Shown: positions 1-7,240 of the stretch, piece after piece
Layout: each line of letters opens with the position of its first letter
Numbering within the stretch: position 1 is the first letter of the stretch
Notes under the pieces: generated by a model
What the model was told of the DNA's origin: nothing
The model's database searches: none
What the model saw: only the letters and a program-made list of their open reading frames with translations
Program-made: the position numbers and the translations under genes
NCBI GenBank assembly: GCA_023433205.1
Contig: JAEZDS010000212.1
Coordinates: forward strand, 1-19,070
Origin: Bacteroidota bacterium
GTDB lineage: Bacteria > Bacteroidota > Bacteroidia > B-17B0 > Aurantibacillaceae
Length of the DNA: 19,070 nucleotides
Direction of reading: 5' to 3'

Positions 1-520
1 AGACAGGGTGATCACGATTAACGGCGTATCCAAAGGTTTTGCAATGACAGGCTGGAGAGGCGGAATTCTGGCAGCCTCAGCATGGATAGCACAAGCCTGC
101 GACAAAATGCAGGGTCAGTTCACCTCAGCAACCAGCAGTATTACGCAGCGTGCAATGCATAAAGCGATGGAGCTCGATTTTGACACCTACATAAGCCCCA
201 TGCGCGATGCCTTTCTAAAACGCCGCGACCTGGTGCTTGAAAAGATGAAGGAGATCCCGGGCTTAAAAACAAATGTTCCTCAGGGCGCATTTTATGTTTA
301 CCCTGATGTAACCTACTACTTTGGGAAAAAATACGGAAGTCACCACATAAAGTCGGGCACCGATCTCACCATGTTTTTGCTTGACGAAGGTCATGTGGCT
401 GTGGTGCCTGGCGCCGCATTTGGCAAAGATTCATATATACGATTCTCCTATGCAACCAGCGAGGCAAATCTACTGGAGGCTTTAAAGAGAATGAAAGACA
501 CTCTTGCCCTGCTAAAGTAA
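1..520 (+). CDS. Aspartate aminotransferase-type PLP enzyme (class I/II), C-terminal part, cut by window edge
   Basis: This is the 3' part of a fold-type I PLP-dependent aminotransferase, most like the aspartate aminotransferase group. The frame is open from base 2, so the gene enters from the left. About 172 residues are visible; family members are near 390-400, so over half is missing. The fragment opens inside the PLP-lysine motif (NGVSKGFAMTGWRGG), where the lysine of SKGF (codon 32-34) would form the Schiff base. The conserved TGWRGG follows. Near the C-terminus YIRFSYA carries the arginine that binds the substrate alpha-carboxylate, and GAAFG precedes it. A GTG at 8 lies inside the conserved motif and is not the real start. 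The stop is 3 bases before the heptose kinase ATG, so the two are probably co-transcribed. Family assignment is secure; the exact amino donor cannot be read from this part. Confidence 0.9.
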   Translation, partial: DRVITINGVSKGFAMTGWRGGILAASAWIAQACDKMQGQFTSATSSITQRAMHKAMELDFDTYISPMRDAFLKRRDLVLEKMKEIPGLKTNVPQGAFYVYPDVTYYFGKKYGSHHIKSGTDLTMFLLDEGHVAVVPGAAFGKDSYIRFSYATSEANLLEALKRMKDTLALLK

Positions 521-523
521 ACA

Positions 524-1540
524 ATGAAAAATTTTTCCATTAAAAAAGATAAGGTCCGCGAACTTTTCAAGGCATTTAACCAGCTCAACGTTCTTATTAT
601 CGGCGACGTGATGATTGACAATTACCTTTGGGGTAAGGTCAGCCGAATATCACCCGAGGCGCCTGTGCCGATAGTAGCAGTGTCGAAAAAAGAAAGAAGA
701 CTTGGTGGTGCAGCAAATGTGGCGCTGAACATACAGGCCATGGGAGCTAATCCAATTCTGTGTTCTGTTATTGGAGTTGATATTGAAGGGCAGGGTTTTA
801 TGGATCTTCTGAAGGCGCAGAAACTCAGTCAGAAAGGCATTTTAAAGAGCCGCGACAGGATCACCACTGTAAAAACGAGAGTGATAGGCAACAATTCCCA
901 GCTACTGAGGGTAGATGATGAAGTTGACGGAGACATCATTAGCACTGAAACTCAGCAGCTGCTGATGCTGATCTCCTACATTATCAATCATGATAAGATT
1001 CATGTGATCATTTTTGAGGATTACAACAAAGGACTTATTACGCCGAAACTCATCAGCAAGGTGGTTGAGCTGGCCAAAAGCAAAGGTATCCCCACCTGTG
1101 TTGATCCGAAAACCAAAAACTTCAACGCTTATAAAGGAGTTAGCCTCTTCAAACCCAACCTTAAAGAGCTGCGCGAAGGCACTAAAACTGACAGCAATGG
1201 TGAAAACATCAATGAACTGCAGCGCGAAGTAAGCAGCTACAGGGTAAAACAAAAAATTGAAACCGTACTTGTTACCCTTGCCGAGCGTGGCGTAATCACA
1301 AATTCGAGAAAGGTTAAAGAACATCTTCCCGCCCATATCCGCAGTATTGCAGATGTTAGCGGCGCGGGTGACACTGTGATAAGCGTAGCTGCTCTGTGCC
1401 GGGCAATGAACTGTAACGATATTCTTACTGCTGCCATTGCAAATCTGGCAGGGGGGCTGGTATGCGAGCAGATAGGCGTTGTTCCGGTAAACAAAGAGCA
1501 ACTACTTGAAGAAACGCTCAAGCTTGAATTTGTGAAATAG
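524..1540 (+). CDS. rfaE1: D-glycero-beta-D-manno-heptose-7-phosphate kinase-like (RfaE domain I, PfkB family)
   Basis: This is a 338-residue ribokinase/PfkB-family sugar kinase matching the kinase half (domain I) of HldE/RfaE. That enzyme phosphorylates D-glycero-D-manno-heptose 7-phosphate at C1 on the way to ADP-heptose for lipopolysaccharide core. Visible motifs are GDVMIDNYLWGKVSRISPEAP near residues 27-47, the RRLGGAANVALN motif at 59-69, VDPKTKNF at 193-200, FKPNLKEL, and the anion-hole and catalytic motif GAGDT at 280-284, where D283 is the expected base. The second HldE domain (cytidylyltransferase) is absent, so another gene must supply that step. The ATG lies 3 bases after the aminotransferase stop, and ubiE begins 27 bases downstream, suggesting one transcript. 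Other PfkB sugar kinases are possible, but the SRISPEAPVP signature favours the heptose kinase group. Confidence 0.85.
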   Translation: MKNFSIKKDKVRELFKAFNQLNVLIIGDVMIDNYLWGKVSRISPEAPVPIVAVSKKERRLGGAANVALNIQAMGANPILCSVIGVDIEGQGFMDLLKAQKLSQKGILKSRDRITTVKTRVIGNNSQLLRVDDEVDGDIISTETQQLLMLISYIINHDKIHVIIFEDYNKGLITPKLISKVVELAKSKGIPTCVDPKTKNFNAYKGVSLFKPNLKELREGTKTDSNGENINELQREVSSYRVKQKIETVLVTLAERGVITNSRKVKEHLPAHIRSIADVSGAGDTVISVAALCRAMNCNDILTAAIANLAGGLVCEQIGVVPVNKEQLLEETLKLEFVK

Positions 1541-1567
1541 AACGTCCTTGATCCTTTCCAGAATAGT

Positions 1568-2296
1568 ATGGAACACGACAACATCAAACCGTATCATTCG
1601 GGAAAAGAAAAAAAAGAAGAGGTTGAACAGATGTTCGACAACATTGCCAACCGCTACGACCTCCTCAACACCATATTATCACTTGGCATTCACAAAGGCT
1701 GGCGCAAAAAGTGCGTCGGGCTCCTCAGCGACATTCACCCTATAAACATTCTTGATGTGGCCACCGGCACCGGTGATTTCGCCATTGAATGCGCTGTACT
1801 AAAGCCCTTAAAAATAACAGGTATCGATATCAGCGAAGGCATGCTGGCAATTGGCAGGCAGAAAATCTCAAAACTAAAACTTGAGGCGCTCATTCATCTG
1901 CAGCAGGGCAATGCAGAAACTGTGAGCTTTCCCGACAACTCTTTCGACTCTATTCTGGTGGGTTTTGGTGTCAGGAATTTTCAGCAACTGGAAAAAGGAC
2001 TTACCAACCTGCACAGGATGCTTAAACCCGGCGGTAAACTTATAATTCTTGAATTTTCCTATCCCACCAATGCGGTTGTAAGGACCGTTTATAACTTTTA
2101 CTTCTCGTATATTACACCGTTGGTTGGCAAAATGTTCTCGAAGGACACCAGAGCCTATTCATATCTGACAGAAAGTGTAAAAGCATTCCCCAACAATAAA
2201 AAATTCACTGAGATCCTTGACCGGATCGGCTTCAAAGACACAGGATACGAGGTTCTGAGCCTTGGAGTTGCTGCAATTTACCAGGGCAGTAAATAA
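1568..2296 (+). CDS. ubiE: Demethylmenaquinone methyltransferase UbiE/MenG
   Basis: This is a 242-residue class I SAM-dependent methyltransferase of the UbiE/MenG family. It adds the C-methyl group to demethylmenaquinone in the last step of menaquinone synthesis, and menaquinone is the usual Bacteroidota quinone. Typical features are FDNIANRYDLLN at residues 23-34, the glycine-rich SAM-binding motif LDVATGTGD at 62-70, the acidic residue after strand 2 in GIDISEGML, NAETVSFPDNSFD at 115-127, the family signature GFGVRNF at 132-138 and LKPGGKLIILEFS at 152-164. The length is normal. The ATG at 1568 places the N-terminal motif where it sits in relatives. The gene follows the heptose kinase by 27 bases and is probably co-transcribed with it, although the two pathways are unrelated. 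It would use SAM made by MetK, encoded at 14274-15524. Confidence 0.95.
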   Translation: MEHDNIKPYHSGKEKKEEVEQMFDNIANRYDLLNTILSLGIHKGWRKKCVGLLSDIHPINILDVATGTGDFAIECAVLKPLKITGIDISEGMLAIGRQKISKLKLEALIHLQQGNAETVSFPDNSFDSILVGFGVRNFQQLEKGLTNLHRMLKPGGKLIILEFSYPTNAVVRTVYNFYFSYITPLVGKMFSKDTRAYSYLTESVKAFPNNKKFTEILDRIGFKDTGYEVLSLGVAAIYQGSK

Positions 2297-2307
2297 CATA
2301 GGTTACT

Positions 2308-2315
2308 TATTTTTG
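2308..2315 (+). promoter_or_regulatory. Candidate Bacteroidota -7 box for the SulP gene
   Basis: TATTTTTG fits the Bacteroidota -7 consensus TAnnTTTG exactly. It lies 11 bases after the ubiE stop and 73 bases before the SulP ATG. I see no clear TTG or TTTG at the expected -33 distance, so this is a half-match only. Confidence 0.4.
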
Positions 2316-2388
2316 CGCCTTTTAAACCACCATAACTAATGTGGTGTAAAAACAATAAAACAACATTTAGTGACAAATTATTCAGATC

Positions 2389-3978
2389 ATGGACAAAAAA
2401 GCATTTTACAAAAAACATTTTAAGACAGATATATCAGCAGGTCTGGTTGTATTTCTGATCGCTTTACCGCTGTGTCTGGGCATTTCACTCGCTTCAGGAG
2501 CGCCACTTTTTGCCGGAATAATCTCAGGCATAATTGGCGGAATCGTTGTAGGATATCTGAGCGGATCGCAGGTAAATGTGACCGGACCGGCAGCCAGCAC
2601 GGCGCTGGTGATGCTTACGGCCATTACCACCCTGGGTTCGTACGAGGCCGCGCTGTTAAGTGTGGTGGTGGCCGGAGTATTTCAGATTATCCTGGGCTAT
2701 GTGCGTGCCGGAACAATTGCCTATTATTTCCCTTCAGCCATGATCAAAGGAATTCTTGCATCGATCGGATTGATACTCATTCTTAAACAAATTCCGCACG
2801 CTGTAGGTTACGAAAAAGTGTTTGTGGGAAGTGAGAGTTTTGAGCAACCAGACGGATACAATACATTCTCAGAACTCAGTCACATACTCGACAGAATAAA
2901 CCCAGGTGCGATCGTAGTTTTTGGGATCGCCCTGATGATCATGTTACTATGGGACCGCCCTTCACTGAAAAAAAAATATCCCTTTTTTCAGTTTTTTCCC
3001 GCCGCGCTTGCAGCTGTTATTGCCGGTGTTGTGATAAACCTGTTGTTCGGTCAGTTTTATCCCACCCTTGAACTGTCAGGCGAGCGCCTTGTTACTTTGC
3101 CGGTGGCAGATTCACTGAATGAGTTTCTGGGATTTTTTGTGTTCCCCGATTTCAGCCAGGTCACGAATACGCAGATATATTCATTTGCACTAAGTCTCAC
3201 TTTTATTGCCAGTCTTGAAACACTGCTAAGCACTGAAGCGGGAGACAAACTGGATCCATACAAACGCAGAACTTCTACCAACAGAGAACTGACTGCCCAG
3301 GGTATCGGCAACATAGTAGCCGGCATGATAGGTGGCTTGCCGGTTACCGCTGTGATTGTAAGAACATCAGCCAACGTCGCAGCCAATGGCAGAACCAAGG
3401 TCTCAACTATCACACACGGTACAATAATGCTGATATGTGTAATTACAATTCCCTTCCTGCTAAATAGAATTCCTCTTGCCGCACTTAGTGCCGTTTTAAT
3501 TGTGGTAGGCTACCGGCTCACATCAGTGGCGCTTTATAAAGCCATGTATAAGCAACGTAAAAGAAAATTCATGCCTTTTATCATTACCATTCTCGCGGTA
3601 ATGTTTACTGACCTCATCACCGGAATACTGATTGGCGGCGGCGTGGCCATATTCTTTATTCTCCGCGACAACTATAAAACACCCTTCTTTTATAAGAAAA
3701 AAGAAGCCTATAATGAAGGCGATGAGGTAAAAATTGAACTTTCGGAAGAAGTTACTTTTTTAAATAAGGCCAACGTTTTACTTACCCTCGACCATTTGCC
3801 CGATAATATCAGACTTACGATTGATGCCAGCCGCTCGGTAAATATTGATGAAGACGTGCTGGAAATCATCCTTGAGTTTATGAGTGCCGCCGATTCCCGA
3901 AACATACAGATGAATCTGATCGACTTTGAACGTCATTTTGCCAAAGCAAAGCTGGCGCCGATCATACCCGGCAATTAG
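2389..3978 (+). CDS. SulP family inorganic anion transporter with short STAS-like tail
   Basis: This is a 529-residue inner-membrane SulP/SLC26 transporter. The N-terminus (FKTDISAGLVVFLIALPLCLGISLASGAP) and GSQVNVTGPAASTALV near residues 58-73 are the family core around the substrate site. About ten or more hydrophobic segments follow to about residue 430. SLETLLSTEAGDKLDP and the downstream GGLPVTAVIVRTSANV are also characteristic. The last 100 residues form a short STAS-like domain with the TIDASRSVNIDEDVLEII stretch typical of STAS. Relatives carry sulfate, bicarbonate or other anions; the sequence does not decide which, and no carbonic anhydrase or sulfur gene is adjacent. A 92-base gap with its own -7 box separates it from ubiE, and it ends at a hairpin shared with dnaK. 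Confidence 0.93.
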   Translation: MDKKAFYKKHFKTDISAGLVVFLIALPLCLGISLASGAPLFAGIISGIIGGIVVGYLSGSQVNVTGPAASTALVMLTAITTLGSYEAALLSVVVAGVFQIILGYVRAGTIAYYFPSAMIKGILASIGLILILKQIPHAVGYEKVFVGSESFEQPDGYNTFSELSHILDRINPGAIVVFGIALMIMLLWDRPSLKKKYPFFQFFPAALAAVIAGVVINLLFGQFYPTLELSGERLVTLPVADSLNEFLGFFVFPDFSQVTNTQIYSFALSLTFIASLETLLSTEAGDKLDPYKRRTSTNRELTAQGIGNIVAGMIGGLPVTAVIVRTSANVAANGRTKVSTITHGTIMLICVITIPFLLNRIPLAALSAVLIVVGYRLTSVALYKAMYKQRKRKFMPFIITILAVMFTDLITGILIGGGVAIFFILRDNYKTPFFYKKKEAYNEGDEVKIELSEEVTFLNKANVLLTLDHLPDNIRLTIDASRSVNIDEDVLEIILEFMSAADSRNIQMNLIDFERHFAKAKLAPIIPGN

Positions 3979-3998
3979 GGCAGTACAGACTATAACAA

Positions 3999-4032
3999 AA
4001 AAAATCCCCGGCCTAAATGCCAGGGATTTTTT
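3999..4032. terminator. Bidirectional rho-independent terminator between SulP gene and dnaK
   Basis: AAAAAATCCCCGGC, a 6-base loop, then GCCAGGGATTTTTT form a 14-bp stem with one mismatch. There is an A-run on the left and a T-run on the right, so it can end transcription in both directions. It lies between two convergent genes, 20 bases after the SulP stop and 18 bases from the dnaK stop. Confidence 0.85.
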
Positions 4033-4050
4033 ATTGACTTTCATCTGATT

Positions 4051-5976
4051 TTATTTCACTTCTTCAAAATCAACGTCGGTAACATTTTCGGTGCCGCCGC
4101 CCTTGTTATCTGAACTGCCGCCGGTGTTGCCACCCTGCTGGCTCTGGTTCTGATCGCCGCCAGGCTGGCCCTGCTGCTGCGCTTTGTACATGTCTTCACT
4201 GGCTGCGCTCCAGGCAGTGTTAATGGTTGCCAGTGCAGCGTCGATCTTAGAGATGTCTTTGGAGGCATGGGCGTTTTTAAGTTCTGTAAGGGCGCTCTCA
4301 ATGGCAGACTTCTTTTCAGCCGGGATCTTGTCACCAAACTCTTTCAGCTGTTTTTCGGTCTGAAAAACCATAGCATCAGCTTCGTTGAGCTTATCAATCT
4401 CTTCTTTTGCTTTTTTATCAGCATCGGCGTTCATTTCAGCCTCACGTTTCATACGGTCGATCTCTTCCTGGCAGAGACCGCTCTTGGCTTCGATGCGGAT
4501 ATTATGAGATTTTCCGGTTGCTTTATCTTTTGCGCTTACATTGAGAATTCCGTTGGCGTCGATGTCGAATGTTACTTCTATCTGAGGAACGCCGCGAGGA
4601 GCAGGTGGAAGACCATCGAGGTTAAATTCACCAAGCTTGCGGTTATCTTTCGCAATAGGACGCTCTCCCTGAAAAACTACGATCTGCACTGAAGGCTGAT
4701 TGTCAACCGCCGTACTAAAATCCTGCGATTTTTTAGTTGGAATGGTAGTATTTGCCTCTATCAGTTTTGTGAACACTCCGCCCATGGTTTCAATACCAAG
4801 TGAAAGCGGCGTTACGTCGAGCAGAAGCACATCTTTTACTTCACCTGTTAATACACCACCCTGAATTGCCGCACCAAGAGCAACCACCTCATCGGGGTTT
4901 ACGCTTTTGTTTGGCGCTTTTCCAAAGAACTTCTCAACAGCGGCCTGAATTGCCGGAATACGGGTTGAGCCTCCTACCAGGATGATCTCGTTGATATCAG
5001 AAGCAGAAAGTCCCGCATTTTTCAGTGCTGAACGGCAAGGCTCTATAGTGCGCTGAATAAGTTTGTCGGCCAGTTGCTCAAATTTTGCCCGTGTGAGGCT
5101 TTTTACAAGATGTTTTGGCATCCCGTTCACAGGCATGATATAAGGAAGATTGATCTCTGTACTGTTCGAGTTAGAGAGTTCGATCTTGGCCTTTTCTGCG
5201 GCCTCCTTCAGGCGCTGCAGGGCCATAGGATCCTGACGAAGATCAAGACCTTCATCCTTTTTAAATTCATCTGCCAGCCAGTCAATAATAACCTGGTCAA
5301 AGTCGTCGCCACCAAGATGGGTGTCACCATCGGTACTTTTCACTTCAAATACACCGTCACCAAGTTCCAGTACAGACACGTCGTGCGTACCTCCGCCGCA
5401 GTCGAACACAACAATCTTCATGTCCTTGTTCTTTTTGTCCATGCCATAAGCAAGGGCGGCAGCAGTAGGCTCGTTGATGATACGTTTCACTTTAAGACCC
5501 GCGATCTCGCCTGCTTCTTTTGTTGCCTGACGCTGTGCGTCGTTAAAATAGGCAGGCACTGTTATAACGGCTTCAGTAACTTCGGTTCCGAGATAATCTT
5601 CAGCGGTTTTCTTCATTTTCTGAAGAATGATAGCCGAAATTTCCTGAGGCGTGTATTTGCGGTCGTCGATCTGAACCCTTGGTGTATTGTTGTCGCCCTG
5701 AACAACGCTGTATGGCACACGCCCAACCTCTTCACGAACTTCCTCATAAGTGTGTCCCATAAAACGTTTAATCGAATAAACAGTTTTTTTGGGATTTGTA
5801 ATGGCCTGGCGTTTGGCAGGATCACCCACCTTACGTTCACCACCTTCTACAAATGCAACCACCGAAGGGGTAGTGCGTTTACCTTCGTTATTGGCAATTA
5901 CCACTGGTTCGTTACCTTCCATTACCGATACGCAGCTGTTGGTGGTTCCCAGATCTATTCCAATTATTTTTCCCAT
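4051..5976 (-). CDS. dnaK: Molecular chaperone DnaK (Hsp70)
   Basis: This is a full-length 641-residue Hsp70, the cytoplasmic ATP-driven chaperone that works with DnaJ and GrpE. The nucleotide-binding domain shows GIDLGTTNSCV at residues 6-16, INEPTAAALAYG at 167-178, DCGGGTHD at 192-199 (the threonine of the phosphate-2 loop kept) and VGGSTRIP at 334-341. The interdomain linker VLLLDVTP is at 383-390. The substrate-binding domain and helical lid run to about 600, followed by a Q/G-rich flexible tail and the conserved acidic end DVDFEEVK. F to H in GGGTHD relative to E. coli DnaK also occurs in other Bacteroidota DnaK proteins as I recall them, so I do not treat it as a defect. No grpE or dnaJ is adjacent. 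The upstream 132 bases hold a palindrome and a sigma-54-like box. Confidence 0.99.
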   Translation of the reverse strand: MGKIIGIDLGTTNSCVSVMEGNEPVVIANNEGKRTTPSVVAFVEGGERKVGDPAKRQAITNPKKTVYSIKRFMGHTYEEVREEVGRVPYSVVQGDNNTPRVQIDDRKYTPQEISAIILQKMKKTAEDYLGTEVTEAVITVPAYFNDAQRQATKEAGEIAGLKVKRIINEPTAAALAYGMDKKNKDMKIVVFDCGGGTHDVSVLELGDGVFEVKSTDGDTHLGGDDFDQVIIDWLADEFKKDEGLDLRQDPMALQRLKEAAEKAKIELSNSNSTEINLPYIMPVNGMPKHLVKSLTRAKFEQLADKLIQRTIEPCRSALKNAGLSASDINEIILVGGSTRIPAIQAAVEKFFGKAPNKSVNPDEVVALGAAIQGGVLTGEVKDVLLLDVTPLSLGIETMGGVFTKLIEANTTIPTKKSQDFSTAVDNQPSVQIVVFQGERPIAKDNRKLGEFNLDGLPPAPRGVPQIEVTFDIDANGILNVSAKDKATGKSHNIRIEAKSGLCQEEIDRMKREAEMNADADKKAKEEIDKLNEADAMVFQTEKQLKEFGDKIPAEKKSAIESALTELKNAHASKDISKIDAALATINTAWSAASEDMYKAQQQGQPGGDQNQSQQGGNTGGSSDNKGGGTENVTDVDFEEVK

Positions 5977-6007
5977 GTCTTTAAGTATTAAATTTCCCTC
6001 AACCTAT

Positions 6008-6023
6008 CTCAATAAATATGCCA
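6008..6023 (-). promoter_or_regulatory. Sigma-54-like promoter match upstream of dnaK
   Basis: On the minus strand TGGCATATTTATTGAG resembles the sigma-54 pattern TGGCAYR-N4-TTGCW. The -24 half fits fully and the TTG of the -12 half is correctly spaced, but the -12 GC is GA. It would place the start of transcription about 20 bases before the dnaK ATG. The gap has no full TAnnTTTG match. The box may be chance. Confidence 0.2.
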
Positions 6024-6047
6024 ATTGCTCCCGGGGCTTCAGATAAC

Positions 6048-6060
6048 TGACAGTATGTCA
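6048..6060. promoter_or_regulatory. Palindrome TGACA-GTA-TGTCA upstream of dnaK
   Basis: Perfect 5-bp inverted repeats with a 3-base spacer lie 72 bases before the dnaK ATG, in the gap between dnaK and the lipoprotein gene. The size and symmetry suit a dimeric repressor or activator site. It is not the CIRCE element of HrcA (TTAGCACTC-N9-GAGTGCTAA). The regulator is unknown. Confidence 0.35.
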
Positions 6061-6108
6061 CCATTCATCCAGAAAAGCTAACAAAACGGCGCTATTCAGC
6101 AGAAAACC

Positions 6109-7218
6109 TCAAAACTGGCAGCCCAGGATCTCAGGCGGCGAGGCAGAATTAAAAAAGCGGTACTCACAGGTGTTGGCATTGCGCGAGAATTCATTCACCA
6201 TAGTACTGGCGGGTTGTTTTTTTACTGAATACCTGCTCCTGAAAGTAAAGATCCCCAGGGCAGCACGTTCATCAAAATTTGAATAAAGGGGCGAATTCTG
6301 CGTGAGCGCAAACGAAGGTGCCGAGAATTGCATAAAATCAATATACTCCTGAGTAGTTGCGTACACAAAGTATTCGATCATAAATACTTTTCGGCCGTAG
6401 ATGTTGGGTGTAAGATTTTTCTTTGCAAGAGCCAAGCCAACTGCCACCCAATAATCGTTGTTTCTGAAACTTACATTGATCAGTGAAATATTGCCCTGTA
6501 TTGTTTTTGTCTTTTCCTCGCGCGTGCCAAATTCATAGTCAACATAATCAAAACGTTTACCCGCTGCCGATGAATCAAAAAAATGGGTGCGGATCATGAC
6601 CTGATACAGTTTTGCGCTATTTGGAGTAAAAATAACACTGCCATTGTTGGTGCTGTAATCAATGTACTCGTCAGGCATGGTGCCAGGCGGATAAGGGTAC
6701 ACAAAATCAAGCGTAAGCGGACGGAAAAAGTTCCCCCTGATACTGTCAATTGCCTCGGCCCGGGCAGTAAAAACATTTCCTGTGCGGTTATTCTTTACCT
6801 CAAGCCGGTATTGTCCATTTGTAAAAAGTTTACGGTCGCTTACCCATAAACGCTGCACCCGGCTGAATGCGCCCTCCCGGATGTTTGAATCAACTTTTTC
6901 GTTAAATACGATGGTACGGTCGCCCGGGGTTTGCGGACTTACGTCGGCCTGCACACCATTTACAAATCTGGTAAGCGACACTGTAAGCTCTCCCGCAGGA
7001 TAATTCACTGAATCTGCCACTTTTGCCATCACACCGGCATCTCCTTCTCCCAGAAAGACCTTGTTGATCCTGATCACCTGGGTTTTCTCCTGCGGATTCA
7101 GCACAGCATAAATGCTCGGAAGTTCCTTATAAGGGGCATTTAACTGAAGCTCGTTCTTACAACCAGTTAAAACAAGAAGTAAGATGAAGCAGCGCAGCAA
7201 AAACATTGATCTGAACAT
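6109..7218 (-). CDS. Bacteroidota-type lipoprotein of unknown function
   Basis: This is a 369-residue predicted lipoprotein. The N-terminus is a short hydrophobic stretch ending in the lipobox LTGC with the lipidated cysteine at residue 20, followed by KNELQLNAPYKELP. The body is beta-rich, with no catalytic motif that I recognise. The segment LPSIYAVLNPQEKTQVIRINKVFLGEG resembles conserved N-terminal regions of uncharacterised Bacteroidota lipoproteins, possibly DUF4249-like, but I am not sure of that family. Met5 is an alternative start (7206), leaving MFLLRCFILLLVLTGC as signal peptide. That start fits better with the promoter-like box only 5 bases before the first ATG. The gene lies 22 bases downstream of the deacetylase gene and could also be read from it. 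It is probably anchored to the periplasmic or outer membrane; its function is unknown. Confidence 0.8.
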   Translation of the reverse strand: MFRSMFLLRCFILLLVLTGCKNELQLNAPYKELPSIYAVLNPQEKTQVIRINKVFLGEGDAGVMAKVADSVNYPAGELTVSLTRFVNGVQADVSPQTPGDRTIVFNEKVDSNIREGAFSRVQRLWVSDRKLFTNGQYRLEVKNNRTGNVFTARAEAIDSIRGNFFRPLTLDFVYPYPPGTMPDEYIDYSTNNGSVIFTPNSAKLYQVMIRTHFFDSSAAGKRFDYVDYEFGTREEKTKTIQGNISLINVSFRNNDYWVAVGLALAKKNLTPNIYGRKVFMIEYFVYATTQEYIDFMQFSAPSFALTQNSPLYSNFDERAALGIFTFRSRYSVKKQPASTMVNEFSRNANTCEYRFFNSASPPEILGCQF

Positions 7219-7223
7219 AAAGG

Positions 7224-7231
7224 CAAAGATA
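7224..7231 (-). promoter_or_regulatory. Candidate -7 box for the lipoprotein gene
   Basis: On the minus strand TATCTTTG matches the Bacteroidota -7 consensus TAnnTTTG, and a TTG lies 21 bases upstream inside the end of the deacetylase gene. It is only 5 bases from the annotated ATG, so transcription from it would be leaderless or would favour the start at Met5 (7206). Confidence 0.4.
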
Positions 7232-7240
7232 CTTTAATAA

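Noticed and set aside
902..1501. 199-codon minus-strand open frame opposite the heptose kinase gene
   Set aside because: It is antisense to a clear PfkB kinase; the composition is that of a shadow frame and it has no recognisable motif.
2328..2346. Hairpin CACCA-N9-TGGTG between ubiE and the SulP gene as a terminator
   Set aside because: The stem is only 5 bp with a 9-base loop and no T-run follows, and it lies downstream of the SulP promoter box.
5074..5991. 305-codon plus-strand open frame opposite dnaK
   Set aside because: It is fully antisense to a certain dnaK. Long antisense frames are a known by-product of dnaK codon use, and the translation shows no family features.
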